From positions 1 through 26,791 of the forward strand of contig JAMOTR010000061.1 in the NCBI GenBank assembly GCA_027068385.1: a stretch of 26,791 nt of DNA, given 5' to 3'. Under the pieces are notes generated by a model. That model was not told the origin of the DNA. It saw only the letters and a program-made list of their open reading frames with translations, and did not search any database. The translations under genes were made by a program, and so were the position numbers. This document shows, in pieces, positions 24,707 to 26,791 of the stretch. The first letter of the stretch is position 1. Each line of letters starts with the position of its first letter. Origin of the DNA: Candidatus Heimdallarchaeota archaeon. Its GTDB lineage: Archaea; Asgardarchaeota; Njordarchaeia; Njordarchaeales; JAMOTR01.

Positions 24707-25900
24707 TTACCTAGAAGCCCTTATCGATATCACGTCCCTATCTTTTAATACGTAGTCCGCTCCTACCCGACGACGTTCGCGTACTAGAAACGCCCTCACG
24801 AACTTCTCACCCAACTCCGAGTGGATCATATAAGCGAGCTCCCTCGCTGTCGTTCCGCGCTTTACGAGATACCCTTCAGGGAGCACGTTTCCCTTGTGAT
24901 CCGTGAGTTTTTCGGGATCCTCTACGGGGAACACCAAAATGAGATCGAGAAGATCGAAAGCGGCCTTGTTTAATGCTTCCTGTACTCCGGTCGATCCGAA
25001 CTCCTTAAACACGCGCTCCTCTATGAGTTCTAAAGCCCTCTTTTCGCGCTCGTCTAGAGGCTTTAATACCTCTACGTGATCTGTCCCGGGAACGTAGTCG
25101 ATCTTCCCTTCGTTCCGCATACGCTTTAATATCCGCTCCCCTAGAGCCGAGGTAGGCACCACTTTATACCCCTCTTTCTCGAGACGCTTCACGTTTTCCT
25201 TAGCTATATCGGGATCTACGTCCACCTTATTTCCGGCTATGAGCATCGGCTTATCCTTCTTTAATATAAAGCGAACGAACTTCAATAGCTTATCCTCATC
25301 CCGGGCCTTGGGGTGTCCTAGTTCATTTATCGCGTCCACGATCGTGTTCCTCGTGATCTCAAGACCGGAGAGCTTCTCGTATAATATATCGGCCGCCTGG
25401 GACTCAGAGCGAGTGGCCGATAATTGTGTCCTAAGGCGCCTCCGATCCTTATTTAATATCGACCACACCCGCCTCACGAGCTCCTCCTCTAGGAACTTCA
25501 CGTCCTCTAGCGGATCGTGTGTCCCCACGGGCACTTGACGCCCTTCGATGTCCGTTGATCCAACGATGTCGACCACGTGTATGAGCGCCTCCGCGCGTCT
25601 TATGTGATCGAGGAACTGATTCCCTAATCCTCTTCCTTGCCGCGCTCCGGGAATTAATCCGGCTACATCGATAAGCCTTATAGGGGCGAAATATATGCCG
25701 CGGAGACAGAAGCCTTTTATCGGCTTATGATCCTTTATTCCGAACTCCTTACATACACATTCCTTAGAGACATATCCGATGCCGACGTTGGGCTCTATTG
25801 TAGTAAACGGATAAGAGGCGACCTTCGCGTTCGATAGCGTGGCCGCGTTAAAGAACGTGGTCTTGCCGCTTGAGGGTTTTCCCACTATTCCTATCTCCAT
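24707..25900 (-). CDS. ychF: YchF/Obg-family GTPase
   Basis: Translation-associated P-loop GTPase (archaeal YchF branch) of 397 residues. G1 is GKPSSGKTT (about 7-15), G3 is DVAGLIPGARQGRGLGNQFL, and G4 is NKVD. The coiled-coil insertion expected in the family is in the middle (NKDRRRLRTQLSATRSESQ). The C-terminal TGS domain holds LVFPVEDPEKLTDHKG and ends ADYVLKDRDVISI. Start ATG 25900, stop TAA. It is probably cotranscribed with the ClC gene. The divergent 106-base gap to the phosphoribosyltransferase gene contains TATA-like stretches for both directions. Confidence 0.94.
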   Translation of the reverse strand: MEIGIVGKPSSGKTTFFNAATLSNAKVASYPFTTIEPNVGIGYVSKECVCKEFGIKDHKPIKGFCLRGIYFAPIRLIDVAGLIPGARQGRGLGNQFLDHIRRAEALIHVVDIVGSTDIEGRQVPVGTHDPLEDVKFLEEELVRRVWSILNKDRRRLRTQLSATRSESQAADILYEKLSGLEITRNTIVDAINELGHPKARDEDKLLKFVRFILKKDKPMLIAGNKVDVDPDIAKENVKRLEKEGYKVVPTSALGERILKRMRNEGKIDYVPGTDHVEVLKPLDEREKRALELIEERVFKEFGSTGVQEALNKAAFDLLDLILVFPVEDPEKLTDHKGNVLPEGYLVKRGTTARELAYMIHSELGEKFVRAFLVRERRRVGADYVLKDRDVISIRASR

Positions 25901-26006
25901 GCTTCTCAGGGTCCGAGAATTAATCCGCTTTTGACCGACCGTTCTTCCTTAAGGTATAAGTCTCCCGAGGATCAGGTTAAATCTATCCGTCCTAAATGAT
26001 ATCAAA

Positions 26007-26555
26007 ATGTCCTCGGAATACGAAGTACTCACGCGGGAAGACGTCATGGACTTATCTTATGAGCTAGCGAGCATGATACGCTCTTCGGGATATGAGTTCG
26101 ACGTTATCGTAGGAATCGCTCGCGGTGGTCGGATACCCGCTAGGATCCTGTGCGACCTTCTTCAGTGTGATACTTTAGGGACCATGCGCGTACGCTTCTA
26201 CGCGGACGTAGGTAAATTTATGGATAAGCCCGTCATAGAGCAAGACTTGAACGTGGACGTTAAAGGGAAAAGGGTCCTCCTCGTAGACGAGCTCGTAGAT
26301 ACCGGTAAGAGCCTTAAGGTAGCTATAGAGAGGGTCAAGGAATATGAACCCAAGGAGCTTAAGGTCGCCACGTACCACATTAAACCTCGGACCGAGATCA
26401 TCCCCGATTTCTACGTCACCGTTACGGATAAGCGGGTCGTATATCCTCGGGAATACGTGGAGTTTACGAATTATCTAATAAGGAAGTATGGGAAAAGGGG
26501 AAAGATACTCGCGGAGATGCTGGGGATTCCCCGTAGAGCATTAGAATTCGTGCGA
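26007..26555 (+). CDS. Phosphoribosyltransferase (purine type), ends at CGA
   Basis: Type I phosphoribosyltransferase with the PRPP-binding motif VLLVDELVDTGKSL and a purine-PRTase N-terminus (VIVGIARGGRIPARILCD). It probably salvages a purine base (hypoxanthine, guanine or xanthine), but the specificity is not fixed by what I can see. CGA at 26553-26555 ends the protein at IPRRALEFV, 182 residues, and is followed immediately by T6, as expected of a gene end with terminator. The standard code would add FFRV and stop at TGA. Start ATG 26007. Its other arginines are non-CGA. It lies upstream of tRNA-Ala on the opposite strand. Confidence 0.9.
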
Positions 26556-26561
26556 TTTTTT
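26556..26561 (+). terminator. T6 tract after the phosphoribosyltransferase gene
   Basis: Six T's follow directly after the CGA at 26553-26555. Comparable T-runs follow the TGA stops at 1405, 3818 and 6266 and the CGA of S27ae, which fits archaeal termination at oligo-T. Confidence 0.5.
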
Positions 26562-26572
26562 AGGGTTTGAGA

Positions 26573-26649
26573 TGGTGGACGGGCCGGGATTTGAACCCGG
26601 GGCCTCCGGCTTGCGAAGCCGGCGCTCTACCAGGCTGAGCTACCCGCCC
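26573..26649 (-). tRNA. tRNA-Ala(CGC)
   Basis: On the minus strand acceptor GGGCGGG pairs with CCCGTCC (one G-U), discriminator A, encoded CCA. Anticodon stem CCGGC/GCCGG, loop TTCGCAA, anticodon CGC. T loop TTCAAAT. The D-arm stretch at positions 10-18 matches a guide in the neighbouring sRNA. Confidence 0.96.
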
Positions 26650-26672
26650 TCTTACTATCATCGACGTACGTA

Positions 26673-26681
26673 CTTTAAAAG
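26673..26681 (-). promoter_or_regulatory. TATA box for tRNA-Ala
   Basis: The minus strand reads CTTTTAAAG about 24-32 bases upstream of the tRNA 5' end. Confidence 0.5.
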
Positions 26682-26734
26682 ATTCTCGCTCGGGATAAGC
26701 GTTCTTATTTTTCTTCGTCGGTAATCATAATAGA

Positions 26735-26790
26735 GGGATGATGAGCAGGCTGAGCGCTGAATAGGTGATGACGGTTGAAAGCGCTGACCC
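26735..26790 (+). ncRNA. C/D box sRNA no. 3, predicted guide for tRNA-Glu U34
   Basis: C ATGATGA (26738-26744), 12-nt guide (26745-26756), D' CTGA (26757-26760), C' GTGATGA (26765-26771), 12-nt guide (26772-26783), D CTGA (26784-26787). The D guide pairs over ten bases with tRNA-Glu positions 31-40; the fifth base upstream of box D faces U34, the wobble base. The D' guide pairs over ten bases with the D arm of tRNA-Ala(CGC) (target C13). A second CTGA at 26750-26753 inside the first guide is probably not the box. The gene is only just complete at the window edge. Confidence 0.93.
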
Positions 26791-26791
26791 C

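Noticed and set aside
26750..26753. Alternative D' box in sRNA no. 3
   Set aside because: Using this CTGA would leave only five guide bases; the CTGA at 26757 gives the standard 12.
1..26791. CGA ends explained by sequencing error or TGA-to-CGA miscalls
   Set aside because: Eleven independent T-to-C errors, all exactly at stop codons and none within genes, on both strands, are not credible. Absence of CGA as sense also would not follow.
1..26791. CRISPR arrays, insertion sequences, integrated plasmid or virus genes
   Set aside because: No direct-repeat arrays, transposase, integrase or terminal repeats were seen. tRNA genes show no partial duplicate 3' ends that would mark an attachment site.

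Overview
The window (26.8 kb) comes from a thermophilic archaeon, probably a member of Thermoproteota (Crenarchaeota). The grounds are the N-terminal part of reverse gyrase, an MCM helicase, archaeal ribosomal proteins (S27ae, L44e, L39e, S19e), the ether-lipid enzymes GGGP synthase and CarS, an archaeal primase large subunit, C/D box guide RNAs, and tRNA genes with encoded CCA. Genes are packed tightly on both strands with TATA-type promoters. No mobile element, CRISPR array or prophage is visible, and no gene-free stretch exceeds about 220 bases.

The main result is that CGA appears to be a stop codon. Read with the standard code, eleven of the 32 genes whose 3' ends I can judge run past the expected end of the protein. 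They run into antisense of a neighbour, into the next gene (SerRS into a membrane protein, L44e into CarS), or into a non-homologous tail (S27ae, PRTase). In each case the first in-frame CGA lies at the expected terminus. I walked the arginine codons of the recognised genes by eye (roughly 500, including about 70 in the 973-codon MCM) and found no CGA used as sense, although CGA is common out of frame. Ends by my reading: TGA 13, CGA 11, TAA 6, TAG 2. Two convergent gene pairs share the same junction, TGA-TTTT-TCG, with TGA ending one gene and CGA the other. I know of no described archaeal code in which CGA terminates. The mechanism cannot be read from this window: a release factor tolerating C in the first position, C-to-U editing of CGA to UGA, or an unassigned codon. 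All CDS ends below use CGA as a stop where it occurs.

Layout. 1-2604: reverse gyrase (partial), a 96-residue unknown and an MFS transporter. 2697-7105: inositol-phosphate synthase, the AcnX/phosphomevalonate dehydratase large subunit, primase large subunit, a C/D sRNA and a MEMO-family protein. 7147-11667: tRNA-Asn, a membrane protein, a GNAT acetyltransferase, tRNA-Pro, a membrane protein, PstC-PstA-PstB and tRNA-Glu. 11676-16545: a small membrane protein, SerRS, a 36-residue membrane peptide, a tRNA-binding protein, a truncated nucleotidyltransferase-like ORF, two secreted or anchored proteins, EF-1beta, a second C/D sRNA and tRNA-Leu. 16765-22488: information processing and lipid synthesis (S27ae, GGGPS, L44e, CarS, intein-containing MCM, L39e, PDCD5, S19e). 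22578-26790: pyruvoyl arginine decarboxylase, a ClC-CBS channel, YchF-type GTPase, a phosphoribosyltransferase, tRNA-Ala and a third C/D sRNA.

Three of the four guides in the second and third sRNAs are complementary to tRNA-Glu(UUC) and the fourth to the tRNA-Ala D arm. This suggests a set of tRNA 2'-O-methylation guides, including one predicted to direct Um34 in the tRNA-Glu anticodon.
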